Positions 27,465 to 39,325 of a stretch of DNA of 64,000 bases are shown here, one piece after another. Location: positions 1-64,000 of the forward strand of contig JANBVI010000005.1 in NCBI GenBank assembly GCA_024239075.1. The letters are read 5' to 3'. The notes beneath the pieces are model-generated. The model had not been told where the DNA came from and ran no database searches. It saw nothing but the letters and a program-made list of their open reading frames with translations. This stretch comes from Fischerella sp. CENA71. GTDB taxonomy: Bacteria > Cyanobacteriota > Cyanobacteriia > Cyanobacteriales > Nostocaceae. Position numbers and translations under genes: made by a program. Each line of letters begins with the position of its first letter. The first letter of the stretch is position 1.

Positions 27465-27749
27465 CTAAGCTTCGACTTTCACACCCCGCCAGAAAGCGAC
27501 ATAACCCTCAATTTGCTTGGCTTTTTCTTTAGTAGTGGGATAGTACCAAGCTGCATCTTTGTTCACTTGTCCATCAACTTCAATAGTGTAGTAGCTAGCG
27601 ACACCTTTCCAAGGACAAGTAGTATGGGTGTCACTCTCTTTGAAATACTCTTTATTAATAGAGTTAGAAGGAAAGTAGTGATTACCTTCCACAATCACAG
27701 TATTATCACTTTCAGCTAAGACAGCACCATTCCAAATTGCTTTTGCCAT
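27465..27749 (-). CDS. DUF427 domain protein
   Basis: A 94-residue protein of the DUF427 family: MAKAIWNGAVLAESD at the start, VEGNHYFP, then TTCPWKGVASYYTIEVDG and DAAWYYPTTKEKAKQIEGYV, ending FWRGVKVEA. It is a small beta-rich domain of unknown function, common in cyanobacteria and actinobacteria. The frame extends upstream to 27869, but the family starts at the ATG at 27749. Confidence 0.9.
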   Translation of the reverse strand: MAKAIWNGAVLAESDNTVIVEGNHYFPSNSINKEYFKESDTHTTCPWKGVASYYTIEVDGQVNKDAAWYYPTTKEKAKQIEGYVAFWRGVKVEA

Positions 27750-28708
27750 AAGTAAAAAACGCAAATAAACTTTACATATATAATTATGCTGTTTATTGCT
27801 GGCGTCTGGGAAATCGCCTGAATCGCGTTTCAGACAAATTTTGATACATGAGGCAATTAGGGTAGCCACTGCGCGCTTGCGAGTTAAGAGCGTGGTCGCA
27901 CGTGGCCCCCTGTCGCCTATTCCCTATTAACTAGAAAAAGGCCCCTTGGCATCACATTCCCTCCTCCAGCATTTTTTGAGAAGTTCTATTCTGTAGAGAT
28001 GAGCAAAGCGTCGAGGATTCAATACCAATTTGGTATGAGAACTAAACAAAGGCTGATTCAGATATTGTAACAGAGGGAATTTGAGCTTGGTGTGTTTTGG
28101 AGTCATAGGGGCAAGACAATACTATAAATAAAAATTCGTCACGCTAGAGAGCATCTATTTTGAAAGATGCCGATTACTTATTGCCTAGTTAAACCGTACA
28201 CAATGTATATTCAGTTGTCTTTGGGGCAATTGCGGAAAAAAAGGGAAGCTAACTGCTCAATTTTGTATGTTAATTTTTTATAGGTATCTTAAGTAACCAT
28301 TTAATTTCGTGAATTAACATAAATATATAAGAATAAGTGGTTAACTGACTGTCTCTTCTAGCTTTTATAGAATCTATCCGGAATACTTCCAAACCTCCTG
28401 ACAATGCCTAGTTTATAAACTTATCTCTACAATCTATATACCTATTATTTTCCTACGGTAATTTGGAGCTTGCGTCAATAGAGATTTCGTAGAGGCGATC
28501 GCCTCTTAAGGTGATTTCCGAGTTATAATGAGTTATATTTGTTACAAAAAATACAGAGGACAGAGGGTGGAAAGCAGTCCCAATAAAAATTATACCGAAC
28601 ACACAGTCTCAGGTATAAAAGGTGGCATTTTCAATGTGATAGCAAATTATTTTCTATAAAAGCGAATATATTAGTATAAATTTAAGCAATATTTTTATTT
28701 TTAAACAT
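27750..28708. other. long spacer, no gene seen
   Basis: About 960 bases. The first 240 are moderately GC-rich and contain no frame of interest. A 7-1-7 palindrome ATACCAA-T-TTGGTAT lies at 28022-28036, and a small hairpin GCATCT-N8-AGATGC near 28150. The final 200 bases are AT-rich and should carry the amidase promoter. A HIP1 octamer lies near 28496. I see no RNA gene that I can name. Confidence 0.4.
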
Positions 28709-29704
28709 ATGAGTTTTAGCGTCTGGATTAATAGATTGCTACTAATTTCTTTGATGCTTATATCTTTAACTGTTGTTCTTGTAGTAGGGAAAGCAAATTT
28801 ACAGCAAAATAGCAGCAACTCATCAAATACAGATCTAGATCATACTGCATGGAGTCCAGCCAAAGTCCAGTTACAAGCAGCAAAAGAGCAAGAAGAGGAA
28901 TTTCAAGACTTTTCCAAATCATTAACAAAGACTAGTCCAACTCCCAAGCTTGAATCAAAGAATAAACAGAATAAACAGAATAAACAAGCAGACAAATTGC
29001 AAAATTCTCCTACACCATCAGTTAATCAGACTTCTGTTGATAAACCTGTTTCAACAAATAAGCAAACAGATCAATTACAAAATATTCCTCAATATTCGTT
29101 TAAAACTACTAAAGCTTTTAAACAATATACACCCAGTTATGAAATTGCTTTAGCTAACCCAAGTAATTATGGAGAACGTTTTACTACAGATATCAATGGT
29201 GTACCAGTTAACAATCAGGCAATTATAGTACTTCACGAAACAAGTGATTCTGCATCTAGTGCGATTAATACCTTTCAAGCACCTCATACTGATGAAAAAA
29301 AGCAAGTAAGTTACCATAGCTTGATCACTCTAGATGGAACAATTATCTATATAGTTCTACCGGATAAGCGTGCTTTTGGTGCTGGTAACTCAGTTTTTAA
29401 TGGCTCAAACGGGCCAGAAACTGTACAAACTAATCCTGGTTTAGAACCATCTGTGAATAATTTTGCTTATCACGTTTCTCTAGAGACACCAGTAGAAGGT
29501 CGTAACAATGAACCGTATCACATTGGTTACACCGATGCACAATATTATTCTCTAGCTTGGTTAATTGCTCAGAGTAGTGTTCCAGATGAGCGCATTACTA
29601 CCCATCGAGCTGTAGATCGTTCAGGTACAAGAATTGATCCCCGCAGTTTTGATTTTGATAAGTTTTTTAATTTACTTCATTCTTTTCGTCAGCCGATATC
29701 GTGA
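28709..29704 (+). CDS. N-acetylmuramoyl-L-alanine amidase (Amidase_2/PGRP type)
   Basis: A 331-residue secreted or membrane-anchored cell-wall hydrolase. Residues about 8-28 form a signal anchor (LLLISLMLISLTVVLVV). Residues 40-140 are a low-complexity Lys/Gln/Asn/Thr linker, including NKQNKQNKQ from a tandem AATAAACAG repeat. Residues about 165-325 are the amidase domain, with probable zinc ligands His176 (VLHET), His299 (THRAVDR) and Asp310 (TRIDP). It cuts the bond between MurNAc and the stem peptide, for remodelling or recycling. It is monocistronic, followed by a composite repeat. Confidence 0.88.
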   Translation: MSFSVWINRLLLISLMLISLTVVLVVGKANLQQNSSNSSNTDLDHTAWSPAKVQLQAAKEQEEEFQDFSKSLTKTSPTPKLESKNKQNKQNKQADKLQNSPTPSVNQTSVDKPVSTNKQTDQLQNIPQYSFKTTKAFKQYTPSYEIALANPSNYGERFTTDINGVPVNNQAIIVLHETSDSASSAINTFQAPHTDEKKQVSYHSLITLDGTIIYIVLPDKRAFGAGNSVFNGSNGPETVQTNPGLEPSVNNFAYHVSLETPVEGRNNEPYHIGYTDAQYYSLAWLIAQSSVPDERITTHRAVDRSGTRIDPRSFDFDKFFNLLHSFRQPIS

Positions 29705-29816
29705 AAAGGGAACGGGGATCGGGGATTGGGGACAAGGGAAGGGAGATAAGGGAGACAAGGGGGACAATAAATAACTGTTCCGATACCTGATCCCTGATCC
29801 CCAATCCCCGATCCCT
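29705..29816. repeat. composite G-rich/C-rich dispersed repeat between convergent genes
   Basis: A G-rich arm (GGGATCGGGGATTGGGGAC and AAGGGAGA units) is followed by a short AT core and a C-rich arm (GATCCCCAATCCCCGATCCC). The arms are largely complementary, forming a possible long hairpin between the amidase and ribBA genes. Confidence 0.8.
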
Positions 29817-31520
29817 TTAAAGATGAAAACTATATATTTTCTGTGTTTCCAACTGTTCACAACAAATTGATGAAGGTAAGGTATCTGCTGAGAAAGTCTG
29901 GCGATCCAGTTGCACTTGCAGATTACTGAGGGGATCAACACCAGGGGAAATCAAAAACTCTAGCTTTTGTATATAAGATAGACTGACAACATAGTCAAGA
30001 ATTTGCCCGATCGCTTGCACATAAGGATGATTTTTTTGTTTGTACCAGTCATGAGTTGCTAGTCGTGGTTGATCAAACCCCAAATGTACTGTTAAAGATG
30101 GTTTGTCAAACAAAGCGATCGCCAAGGGACGGGCTTCTTCTTGTAACAATAAATCATGACTTTTCGCTAAATGGCGTAGTTTCTCTAAGCGTTCGTAGCG
30201 TTCTGTCACTGCTTGTGGATCATCTTCCCAGTGGATCGCCATTGTCAGCAAATATGTTTGCAACAGCATGTGACCCAATTTTTTCGCTTTTGTACTCAGG
30301 TAATAAGAGTTGTAGTCATTAGCTTCTATTAATAATGGCACGCGATCGACTACTTCCAGACTATAACCTTTTAAGCCCGCAATTTTACGGGGATTATTAG
30401 TAATCAAACGTATTTTATGTACACCTAAATCCATGAGCATTTGCGCTCCCATGCCGTAGTTACGCAAATCTGCCGGAAATCCTAAACGCTCATTAGCCTC
30501 AACTGTATCCAACCCCATATCTTGTAGTGAGTAGGCTTTTAATTTATTAATCAGTCCAATTCCTCGTCCTTCTTGGCGTAGGTATACTACAACACCTTGA
30601 CCTGCGTTTTCAATCATTTTCAAGGCTGCTTGTAGTTGCATCCGACAATCACAACGCAGAGAACCCAAAGCGTCACCTGTTAAGCATTCTGAGTGCATCC
30701 GCACCATCACCGGCTCATCTTTAAACGTTGCTGGATCACCTTTAACAATCGCTACATGCTCAGTATTATCTAATGTATGACGATATGCATAAATATTAAA
30801 TTGTCCAAACTGACTGGGCAATTTGGTGACAGTTTCGCGAATAATCAAGCGATCATGCTGAAGACGGTAGCTGATTAAGTCCGCAATACTAATAATCTTC
30901 AAGCTGTGCTGTCGAGCATACTTAATTAATTGTGGTAATCGCGCCATCGAGCCATCGGGATTTTGAATCTCACAAATGACTCCTGCTGGGTATAGCCCTG
31001 CTAATCGAGCTAAATCAACACCTGCTTCTGTATGTCCGGCTCTTTTTAAGACACCTCCGTCCTTGGCACGTATGGGGAAGATGTGACCAGGGCGGCGTAA
31101 ATCGCTGGGTTTTGTGGTAGGGTTAATTGCAACTTGGATCGTTTTAGCACGGTCTTCCGCAGAAATACCTGTAGTTACACCTAGATGAAAGCCTGCATCT
31201 ATACTTATAGTAAAGGCAGTCTGATTGTCGTATGTAGTATTATGACTCTCGGTGACAACGTTACTCACCATCAAAGGCAAGTCTAATTCATCAAGGCGAT
31301 CGCCCGTCATTGCTAGACAAATCAACCCCCGCGCTTCTACCGCCATGAAATTGATTGTGTCTGGAGTCGCAAATTGAGCAGCACAAATCAAATCGCCTTC
31401 ATTTTCTCGGTTTTCGTCATCTACTACCACAATGACACGGCCAGCTTTCAAATCTGCCAAAGCGGCGTCAATTGAATCAAATTCAAAGGCTTGGGTTGAA
31501 GTTGTCTTGATCTCAGACAC
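29817..31520 (-). CDS. ribBA: bifunctional RibBA (DHBP synthase/GTP cyclohydrolase II)
   Basis: A 567-residue enzyme catalysing two entry steps of riboflavin synthesis. The N-terminal DHBP synthase domain (about 10-210) has [20 protein letters not shown] and [11 protein letters not shown]. The GTP cyclohydrolase II domain (about 215-400) has the zinc motif [14 protein letters not shown] and [18 protein letters not shown]-terminal extension of about 150 residues ([16 protein letters not shown] onward) is longer than in many bacteria; I believe it occurs in other cyanobacterial RibBA, and its role is unknown. No FMN riboswitch is evident upstream. Confidence 0.96.
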   Translation of the reverse strand: MSEIKTTSTQAFEFDSIDAALADLKAGRVIVVVDDENRENEGDLICAAQFATPDTINFMAVEARGLICLAMTGDRLDELDLPLMVSNVVTESHNTTYDNQTAFTISIDAGFHLGVTTGISAEDRAKTIQVAINPTTKPSDLRRPGHIFPIRAKDGGVLKRAGHTEAGVDLARLAGLYPAGVICEIQNPDGSMARLPQLIKYARQHSLKIISIADLISYRLQHDRLIIRETVTKLPSQFGQFNIYAYRHTLDNTEHVAIVKGDPATFKDEPVMVRMHSECLTGDALGSLRCDCRMQLQAALKMIENAGQGVVVYLRQEGRGIGLINKLKAYSLQDMGLDTVEANERLGFPADLRNYGMGAQMLMDLGVHKIRLITNNPRKIAGLKGYSLEVVDRVPLLIEANDYNSYYLSTKAKKLGHMLLQTYLLTMAIHWEDDPQAVTERYERLEKLRHLAKSHDLLLQEEARPLAIALFDKPSLTVHLGFDQPRLATHDWYKQKNHPYVQAIGQILDYVVSLSYIQKLEFLISPGVDPLSNLQVQLDRQTFSADTLPSSICCEQLETQKIYSFHL

Positions 31521-31824
31521 AGATTTTAGCTACCAAAAGTAAATTTTTTTTACAAATCCTGTTTCTCAGATTGTACCCTAGTCATTGGTCATTGGTCATG
31601 TTTTCATGCGCCGTGGGATGAGTTATTTTTCATATAACATAGCGAAAAAGTCTACCGCTAAAATTAGGTTTTAGTACTCAAATTTTGTAACAGTTCAACA
31701 ATCATCAGGGGTTAGCATTCAATCTTGCGCCGTCATATGCTAAGAGCTAATAGCTTTGAGCTAAAACGTCAATTGTTGATAGCTGACAACAGGTTAACCA
31801 AAAGCGGATAAGGATATTATTATC
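31521..31824. other. divergent spacer between ribBA and argC
   Basis: About 300 bases with the promoters for both genes. A few GTCATTG heptamers lie near 31580-31600. AAGGAT at 31810-31815 is the argC ribosome binding site. I see no riboswitch or clear operator. Confidence 0.4.
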
Positions 31825-32883
31825 ATGGGCAATTTGAGACGCGTACCCGTTGGGATTGTAGGCGCGTCAGGCTATGGTGGTGTTCAGTTGGTGCGTCTAC
31901 TGATTGATCATCCAGAAGTAGAACTTGTTTACTTAGGTGGTGATAGCACTGCTGGTAAGCCGTTTGGGGAGATATATCCACATTTGGCTCATACAGTCAA
32001 TCTATCGATAGAAGCAGTTGATCTAGAAATTATTGCTCACCGTTGTGAAATAGTTTTTCTCTCTGTACCGAATGGTCTGGCTTGCCAACTTGCTCCAAAA
32101 CTACTAGAAAAAGGATGTAAAGTACTCGATTTAAGTGCTGACTATCGATTTACCAACTTGGCAACTTACACAACTTGGTACGGTAAACAACGGCAAGATA
32201 TTACTACTGCTGCAACAGCAGTGTATGGACTACCAGAATTGTATCGCGATCGCATTGCTGAAGCCCAATTGGTTGGATGTCCCGGTTGCTATCCTACCGC
32301 CAGTCTGCTTGCACTCTCTCCACTCCTCAAACAAGGGTTAATCATTCCCGAAACAGCCATTATTGATGCTAAATCTGGCACATCGGGCGGCGGACGAGAA
32401 GCTAAAATTAACATGTTGTTAGCCGAAGCAGATAACTCCCTCGCAGCTTATGGTGTCGCGCGTCACCGTCATACACCAGAAATTGAGCAGATTTGCAGCG
32501 AACTAGCAGGGCATGAACTCACCATCCAATTTACTCCACACCTCATCCCGATGGTACGCGGCATTTTATCCACAGTGTATGCTTCTTTACGCGATCCTGG
32601 CTTAGTCAGAGATGACTTAATTACCATTTACCGAGCCTTTTATCGCAACTCTCCTTGGGTAAGAATTTGTGATCCCGGTATTTACCCTCAAACCAAATGG
32701 GCTTGTGGGAGTAATCTTTGTTATATCGGTATAGAAGTTGACCCGCGCACAGGTAGAGCGATCGTCATGTCCGCGATCGACAACCTGATCAAAGGACAGG
32801 CAGGTCAAGCAATTCAGTGTATGAACATCATGATGGATTGGGATGAAACTTTGGGATTACCGAAGTTAGGTTTTTATCCATAA
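31825..32883 (+). CDS. argC: N-acetyl-gamma-glutamyl-phosphate reductase
   Basis: A 352-residue NADPH-dependent reductase of arginine synthesis, making N-acetylglutamate semialdehyde. The N-terminal Rossmann fold has [18 protein letters not shown]. The catalytic Cys lies in [28 protein letters not shown] and [10 protein letters not shown] are conserved substrate-site segments. Length is typical. The downstream end runs into a composite repeat, and the gene is convergent with eno. Confidence 0.96.
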   Translation: MGNLRRVPVGIVGASGYGGVQLVRLLIDHPEVELVYLGGDSTAGKPFGEIYPHLAHTVNLSIEAVDLEIIAHRCEIVFLSVPNGLACQLAPKLLEKGCKVLDLSADYRFTNLATYTTWYGKQRQDITTAATAVYGLPELYRDRIAEAQLVGCPGCYPTASLLALSPLLKQGLIIPETAIIDAKSGTSGGGREAKINMLLAEADNSLAAYGVARHRHTPEIEQICSELAGHELTIQFTPHLIPMVRGILSTVYASLRDPGLVRDDLITIYRAFYRNSPWVRICDPGIYPQTKWACGSNLCYIGIEVDPRTGRAIVMSAIDNLIKGQAGQAIQCMNIMMDWDETLGLPKLGFYP

Positions 32884-33027
32884 TGGATCGGGGTTCGGGG
32901 ATTGGGGAGCGGGAATTGGGGAGCGGGGATTGGGAAGAAACTTGTTAAATAATTCTCCCTTGTCCTCCTTGTCCTTCTTGTCCTCCTTGTCCCCGATCCC
33001 TGATCCCCGATCCCCAACTCCTGATCC
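32884..33027. repeat. composite G-rich/C-rich dispersed repeat between convergent genes
   Basis: A G-rich arm with GGGGATTGGGGAGCGGG units, the core GAAACTTGTTAAATAATTCT, then a C-rich arm with TGTCCTCC units and GATCCCTGATCCCCGATCCC. The core and flanks nearly match the repeat at 41999-42125, so the two are copies of one element. Confidence 0.82.
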
Positions 33028-34308
<1,281 letters not shown>

Positions 34309-34749
34309 CTATTTCTTTGTCCTTTTTGTGAATTAGTTCTTACCGCTGAACACAAACACTCACAGTGGCTGGCCCGACTATCTAGCATAGGCTGTTGGGG
34401 GATGCATAAGGCAGACATTAACGAAGATTTTAGGGGTGAGGAATTGGGGATTGAGGATTGGGATAACGTACTCAGGCAGAATCTATCGTAGTTACAAGCC
34501 TTCAGTTTCTGTGTCTCAAACCACAGTTAAACATAAATACACATCGATAAATTAAAAAATAGTTGATAGTTGCTTTTTGCTTGGAAATCGATTAATCCTT
34601 GTCCCCTCTTCCCTCACGATTTCCTCATCTTTTACCTTTAGCCTGCAACTAGTACTCTGTCAACCGCAGTTGCATTTTGAAAAAGACTGGGTGCAGTTTC
34701 CTCAATATCAATACTTAACTGACGTATATATCGTTACAGAGAAAAAACT
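34309..34749. other. spacer between eno and the NrdG-like gene
   Basis: About 440 bases with no supported gene. It should hold two divergent promoters. A G-rich repeat fragment (GAATTGGGGATTGAGGATTGGG, split over 34441-34463) with part of the GCAGAATCTATC core follows the eno upstream region, without a C-rich partner arm. Confidence 0.45.
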
Positions 34750-35376
34750 ATGACTCAAAATAAAACCGACTCATACATGTCACTAATGCAGATTCCCGCC
34801 GGATATCTTAACATTATGGGCTATGTGGATGAATCTGAAGTGAATGGTCCTGGATGTCGTGCTGTAGTTTGGGTACAAGGATGCTTGCGGGAATGTCCAG
34901 GCTGCTTTAATACAGAATCTTGGTCATTTGAAATTAATCAACTCATAACAATAGATCATCTGGCAGAAAAAATTCTCAGTAATCCCCGCAATCAAGGTGT
35001 GACTTTTTCTGGCGGTGAACCCTTTTGGCAAGCATCGGCGTTGGCAAGTGTAGCCCGCAAAGTTAAAGCGGCGGGACTTAACGTGATGTCATTTAGTGGT
35101 TTTACTTTAGAGCAATTACAATCTCAATACGCTCCGGCTGGCTCTCAAGAATTATTAGACCAGTTAGATATACTCATTGATGGCCCCTACATTCAATCAC
35201 TAGCACTAAACTCACCTAACTCTCCTGTTTCATCTAGCAATCAACGGGTTCACGTGTTTAATCCAGCTTTGCAAGATCACATTTCTTGGGCAAGTGATCA
35301 GATCGAAATTCATATATTTAAAGATGGTAGCCGACTTGTAACTGGCTACCGGGGAAAGTTGGAATTAGGAGATTAG
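34750..35376 (+). CDS. NrdG-like radical SAM activase, orphan
   Basis: A 208-residue small radical SAM protein. The cluster motif is Cys45-x3-Cys49-x2-Cys52 (GCLRECPGC), with VTFSGGEPFWQ as the SAM-binding GGE motif. This matches 4Fe-4S single-cluster activases such as NrdG, which makes a glycyl radical on class III ribonucleotide reductase. No nrdD or other glycyl-radical enzyme is nearby. The LNIMGYVDESEVNGPGCRAV start is common in cyanobacterial homologs, as I recall. The target is therefore unknown. Confidence 0.82.
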   Translation: MTQNKTDSYMSLMQIPAGYLNIMGYVDESEVNGPGCRAVVWVQGCLRECPGCFNTESWSFEINQLITIDHLAEKILSNPRNQGVTFSGGEPFWQASALASVARKVKAAGLNVMSFSGFTLEQLQSQYAPAGSQELLDQLDILIDGPYIQSLALNSPNSPVSSSNQRVHVFNPALQDHISWASDQIEIHIFKDGSRLVTGYRGKLELGD

Positions 35377-35396
35377 GGAAGATAAACAGATATAAA

Positions 35397-36428
35397 TCAT
35401 CTAATCCTGACAAATCCAGTTTTAGCAATTAATTCTTGACCTTGGTTTGTCAGCAGCAAATTAGCATAGGTTTCTCCTGCTTGCTGATCGGTTTGATTGT
35501 TTTGTTTGACAATTACAAATAAACGTCTGGTAATGGGGTATTCACCACTCCAAAAGGCAGGTGTATTGAGTTGGTTGCGCTGTTGTGGACATTGTTGCAG
35601 AGAAATAAATGGTTCTTTGTAGGGTGGAATAAATTTATCAGCTGTTTTTCCTAGTGGTAAAAGTTTAACACTACATTGTCTGACTACTTCTGTCGCAGAA
35701 GCGTAATAGATACCACCGGGATTTTTTGTTACTTGTTTTAAAGCCTCTGTAGTAGTGGAGATAAATTTAACATTCGCACCAAATTTTTTGTGTTCTAAAA
35801 CGTTCTCATCAAAAAATTCGACAGTACCCCCTTCCAAACGGCGAGAGTAAGGTGTAATTTCTAAATTTGGCCCACCTACTTGTTGCCAATTGGTGATTTT
35901 GCCAATGTATATATCTTTAAGTTGGTTAACAGTTAAACCAGCGACATTGAGATTAGGATTAACTGCGATCCCAATACCATCAATTGCCACTGGAATTTCT
36001 TTTAATTTAAAACCTCGCTTTTGTGCTTTTTGGTATTCTTCGTCTTTAATTGGACGTGATGATTGAGAAAAAGCGAGCTGGTTATCTAAAAGCATCTTGA
36101 TCCCAGTTTCCGAACCTGGATCGCCTATAGTTGGATCAGTATAACGTAGTTGAAATTGCGGAAATACAGCTTGAATTTCTGTATCAAGATTTTTACGAAT
36201 AGGCGCCCAAGTGGTACTACCACCATAGCGAAACAATCCAGAAGGGACATTTGATAATTGCGCAAAAGTCTCAGCAGTGGTCTGTTTAATCGGTTGAGAT
36301 AAATTATTTTTTGTATTGAAGAATCTAATTCCTGAATTATTAGCTAACCATAAAAAGATACCACCCACTAGCCCTAGCGTAATTACTAGAGTCAACAACA
36401 AAACAGTGGTTTCATTTTTTCGAGACAT
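35397..36428 (-). CDS. PstS/SphX-like phosphate-binding protein
   Basis: A 343-residue extracytoplasmic solute-binding protein. An N-terminal signal anchor (TTVLLLTLVITLGLVGGIFL) is followed by FRYGGSTTWAPIRKNLDTEI, a phosphate-loop-like segment, and by LAFSQSSRPIKDEEYQKA and IPVAIDGIGIAVNPNL, typical of the PstS family. No ABC permease genes are adjacent, so it may be a stand-alone sensor or alternative binding protein. Frame extends to 36467, but ATG 36428 begins the signal sequence cleanly (MSRKNET). Confidence 0.85.
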   Translation of the reverse strand: MSRKNETTVLLLTLVITLGLVGGIFLWLANNSGIRFFNTKNNLSQPIKQTTAETFAQLSNVPSGLFRYGGSTTWAPIRKNLDTEIQAVFPQFQLRYTDPTIGDPGSETGIKMLLDNQLAFSQSSRPIKDEEYQKAQKRGFKLKEIPVAIDGIGIAVNPNLNVAGLTVNQLKDIYIGKITNWQQVGGPNLEITPYSRRLEGGTVEFFDENVLEHKKFGANVKFISTTTEALKQVTKNPGGIYYASATEVVRQCSVKLLPLGKTADKFIPPYKEPFISLQQCPQQRNQLNTPAFWSGEYPITRRLFVIVKQNNQTDQQAGETYANLLLTNQGQELIAKTGFVRIR

Positions 36429-36695
36429 AATAAATTTTTGGTTATCGCAGTTAAAGCAAATTTTCACTTTAATCTGAATTGATATAGCTTAAGATTTTGT
36501 AAATTATTCAGGAAACAGAAGAAAATTGTCGAGTACCGAGAAATTTATCGTCAATACAGCGTGTGCTTTGCTTGTCCTTGTCTCGGCTGTACGAAACTGC
36601 AATTCCTGTTTGAACCTAAAATTCCCCGAATTGGGGGGAGTATGTCAAAATATCTAAGGAACAATCACGACCAATTACCACAACCGGAGATAGTT

Positions 36696-37127
36696 ATGCG
36701 ACTCCTACACACAATGCTGCGCGTTGGCAATTTGGAAGAATCGTTGAAGTTCTACTGTGATGTTTTGGGAATGAAATTGCTGCGGCAAAAAGATTATCCT
36801 GGTGGAGAATTTACTCTGGCTTTTATTGGTTATGGTGAGGAAAGTGACCACACAGTTATTGAATTAACTTATAACTGGGGCGTGGATAAGTATGATTTGG
36901 GTAATGCTTACGGTCATATAGCCATCGGAGTCGATGATATTTATGCTACGTGTGAAGAAATCAAAAAACGTGGTGGGAAGATAGTACGAGAAGCAGGACC
37001 AATGAAACATGGTTCTACGGTTATTGCTTTTGTAGAAGACCCAGATGGGTATAAAGTAGAACTTATTCAACTGGGTACTCAAGGTTCTACTGGCAAACAG
37101 GAAGAACAAAAACTTGTAACTCAGTAA
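36696..37127 (+). CDS. gloA: lactoylglutathione lyase (glyoxalase I)
   Basis: A 143-residue metalloenzyme that isomerises the hemithioacetal of methylglyoxal and glutathione. [20 protein letters not shown] starts the first beta-alpha-beta unit with metal His5. [20 protein letters not shown] holds a metal Glu. [12 protein letters not shown] holds the second His, and [14 protein letters not shown] the last Glu. The frame opens at 36561, but GGAGA just before ATG 36696 and the family N-terminus fix the start there. It probably works with the GST-family enzymes in detoxification. Confidence 0.95.
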   Translation: MRLLHTMLRVGNLEESLKFYCDVLGMKLLRQKDYPGGEFTLAFIGYGEESDHTVIELTYNWGVDKYDLGNAYGHIAIGVDDIYATCEEIKKRGGKIVREAGPMKHGSTVIAFVEDPDGYKVELIQLGTQGSTGKQEEQKLVTQ

Positions 37128-37156
37128 TTCTGAGACAGAATTGCAGGAGTATAGAA

Positions 37157-38878
37157 TTGAGCGTCAAGCAATGCCGACCATGGAGGATTCGTTCGCCGAA
37201 AATCTTAACAGGGGGTTTAGTCGGTTGGGGCATTTTTACCCATACATGCTTACCTTCAAGGGCGGATTCTCTGGTACTTCAACAGTCGTCAGAAACTCAA
37301 AATCCTGACTCAAGTCTACAAGCAGTTATTCCAGAGGTGAATAAACCCACAAATAAAAAAGTGGAAGTATTACCTCCAGATACTGATACTAATACTTGGC
37401 AAACAGAGTTTTCTGCGATCGCCAACTCTAATTCGTCAGTACAAAATAAATTATTTGGTAGTCTGGACGTCAATTCTGATTTGCTTACACAGCAAACCTC
37501 TGTCTCTGAATTGTCCGATGTCAAACCAACAGACTGGGCTTATCAAGCATTAAAATCACTCATAGAAAAATATGGTGTCATCTCTGGTTACACAGATGGC
37601 ACCTTTCGTGGTAATCGACCCATAAGCCGTTATGAGTTTGCTGTAGCTCTAGCGGCTACCTTGGATAAGGTATCTGATACTGTTGCTAATATTAAAAGCG
37701 ATCGCTTTATCCGAGAAGACATGGTTGTCTTACGGCGATTGGAAAAAGAATTTCGTTCGGCTTTGGATGATTTGAATCAACGTGTTGATGGTTTAGAAGC
37801 ACGCAACAGTGAATTACAAGCACATCAATTTTCTACAACTACAAAACTAAATGGTGAAGCTATTATTGCTTTAAGTGATGGTACTGATGCTAATAAAAAT
37901 GTAATTACTCGTACGCGCTTAACCCTATCTACTAGCTTCAATCAACAAGACGTACTTGTGACTCAACTAGAAGCTGGTAACAATGGTGGTGATGCCATAG
38001 GTTTAGCACAACAAGACGATGATAACTTGCTAGGAACCACTGGTTTAATAGCCAATGGTGGTGGACTTGATTATGTAGAAGTAGACTCTGATCTCAAGTT
38101 GAGACGCTTACACTATACTTTTCGCCCTTCCCAAGATGTAGCGGTGACAGTGGGGGCAAAAATGTCACCACGAGATTTTATTGATCATAATAAATATGCC
38201 AATAACGAAGCAGTTGATTTTAGTTCTAGCTTCTTTTTAAATAATCCTCTGATTGTCCAAAATCAGATTGATCGCAATGGGGGCGCAGGTGCTGCTGTGC
38301 AGTGGAACCCTGGTGATGGTGAATTTACAGTGCGATCGCTTTACATTGCTGCCGATGCTGACCAACCAAATTCTACCAGTACAGCAGGGGGTTTGTTTGG
38401 CGATCGCTATCAAGCCAGTGTGGAAGTTGAATACTCACCCAGCGACAAGCTAGCCTTGAGACTACAATATACAAATGCCCTGATAAATAACACAGATATT
38501 AATGCCTTTGGTGTCAATGCCGAGTATAGCCTCAACCGGAATGCAGGCATTTTTGGACGCTTCGGATTTGGTAACTACAATGGATATAATACCGCCATTA
38601 ATGAGGATTTAGATTTACATCCGGTGACATGGGCTATAGGTGTGGGTTTCCGTAACCTCTTGCTTCCCGGTACTGTTGCGGGGGTGGCGGTTGGCCAACC
38701 TTTTGTCAGCGAAGATTTAGGAAATGCGACTCAGACAAATTATGAAGCCTTCTACAATCTCCAACTTAGTGACAATCTCAGTATCACCCCAACATTTTCA
38801 CTAGTAACAAACGCCGATAACGATAGTTCCAACGGCACTATTTGGCAAACCACCCTTAGAAGTGTATTTTCGTTTTGA
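37157..38878 (+). CDS. SLH-domain OprB-type outer membrane porin
   Basis: A 573-residue outer membrane protein. The start is a TTG with AGGAG 9 bases upstream. A signal-like N-terminus is followed by one SLH domain (about 117-175: DVKPTDWAYQALKSLIEKYG, ISRYEFAVALAATLDKV), which anchors to cell-wall polymers, a short coiled coil (RRLEKEFRSALDDLNQRVD) and a beta-barrel of the carbohydrate-selective OprB family ending in Phe. Such proteins are the main porins of filamentous cyanobacteria and are implicated in uptake of inorganic ions including iron. gloA lies 29 bases upstream on the same strand. Confidence 0.92.
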   Translation: MSVKQCRPWRIRSPKILTGGLVGWGIFTHTCLPSRADSLVLQQSSETQNPDSSLQAVIPEVNKPTNKKVEVLPPDTDTNTWQTEFSAIANSNSSVQNKLFGSLDVNSDLLTQQTSVSELSDVKPTDWAYQALKSLIEKYGVISGYTDGTFRGNRPISRYEFAVALAATLDKVSDTVANIKSDRFIREDMVVLRRLEKEFRSALDDLNQRVDGLEARNSELQAHQFSTTTKLNGEAIIALSDGTDANKNVITRTRLTLSTSFNQQDVLVTQLEAGNNGGDAIGLAQQDDDNLLGTTGLIANGGGLDYVEVDSDLKLRRLHYTFRPSQDVAVTVGAKMSPRDFIDHNKYANNEAVDFSSSFFLNNPLIVQNQIDRNGGAGAAVQWNPGDGEFTVRSLYIAADADQPNSTSTAGGLFGDRYQASVEVEYSPSDKLALRLQYTNALINNTDINAFGVNAEYSLNRNAGIFGRFGFGNYNGYNTAINEDLDLHPVTWAIGVGFRNLLLPGTVAGVAVGQPFVSEDLGNATQTNYEAFYNLQLSDNLSITPTFSLVTNADNDSSNGTIWQTTLRSVFSF

Positions 38879-39325
38879 ATTGGGAGTAGGGGATCGGGGA
38901 CAAGGAAGTGTGGGGAGTGTGAGAAGAGAAGGGATCTCTTAGCAGGGAGCAGGGAGACAAAGTAGAATAACCAATGCCCAATGCCAGTTCCCTGATTCCT
39001 GAAATCTGCAACCGTAGATACAAGCGGATGCAAGCAAATCATGCTGGGATAATAGTCTATGACAAATATGTCCGTTGTTTGAGAGCAAAAATCAATACGG
39101 TTCGCTTAAGGTTAAAAACTCATCCTGGCGTAAGTTGGGGAGCCAGTGCGGTGGACGGGTTTCCCGACATACAGCACAGCACCTGGCATTTGAGGAACGA
39201 AATCTAACATCCTCAAGATTTTGTTGGGTTTCGCTGTCGCTCAACCCAACCTACAATTATCCTTAACACCAACCGTATTAGATAAAAAATCTAAAATCTA
39301 AAATCTAAAATCCACAATTGTAAAA
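38879..39325. repeat. repeat-rich spacer before clpB
   Basis: About 450 bases of layered repeats. A G-rich composite-repeat fragment starts at 38879. A dispersed hairpin at 39142-39187 has GCCAG...CTGGC outer arms and CGGG-TTT-CCCG inside. Another at 39223-39250 has GTTGGGTT-N12-AACCCAAC. AAAATCT heptamers occupy 39285-39312, directly before clpB. The clpB promoter must lie within or between these; no CIRCE element is visible. Confidence 0.65.

Noticed and set aside
31521-31824. FMN riboswitch upstream of ribBA
   Set aside because: No RFN-type conserved blocks could be recognised in the spacer.
39285-39325. CIRCE heat-shock operator before clpB
   Set aside because: The segment is AAAATCT heptamer repeat; no TTAGCACTC-N9-GAGTGCTAA pattern is present.
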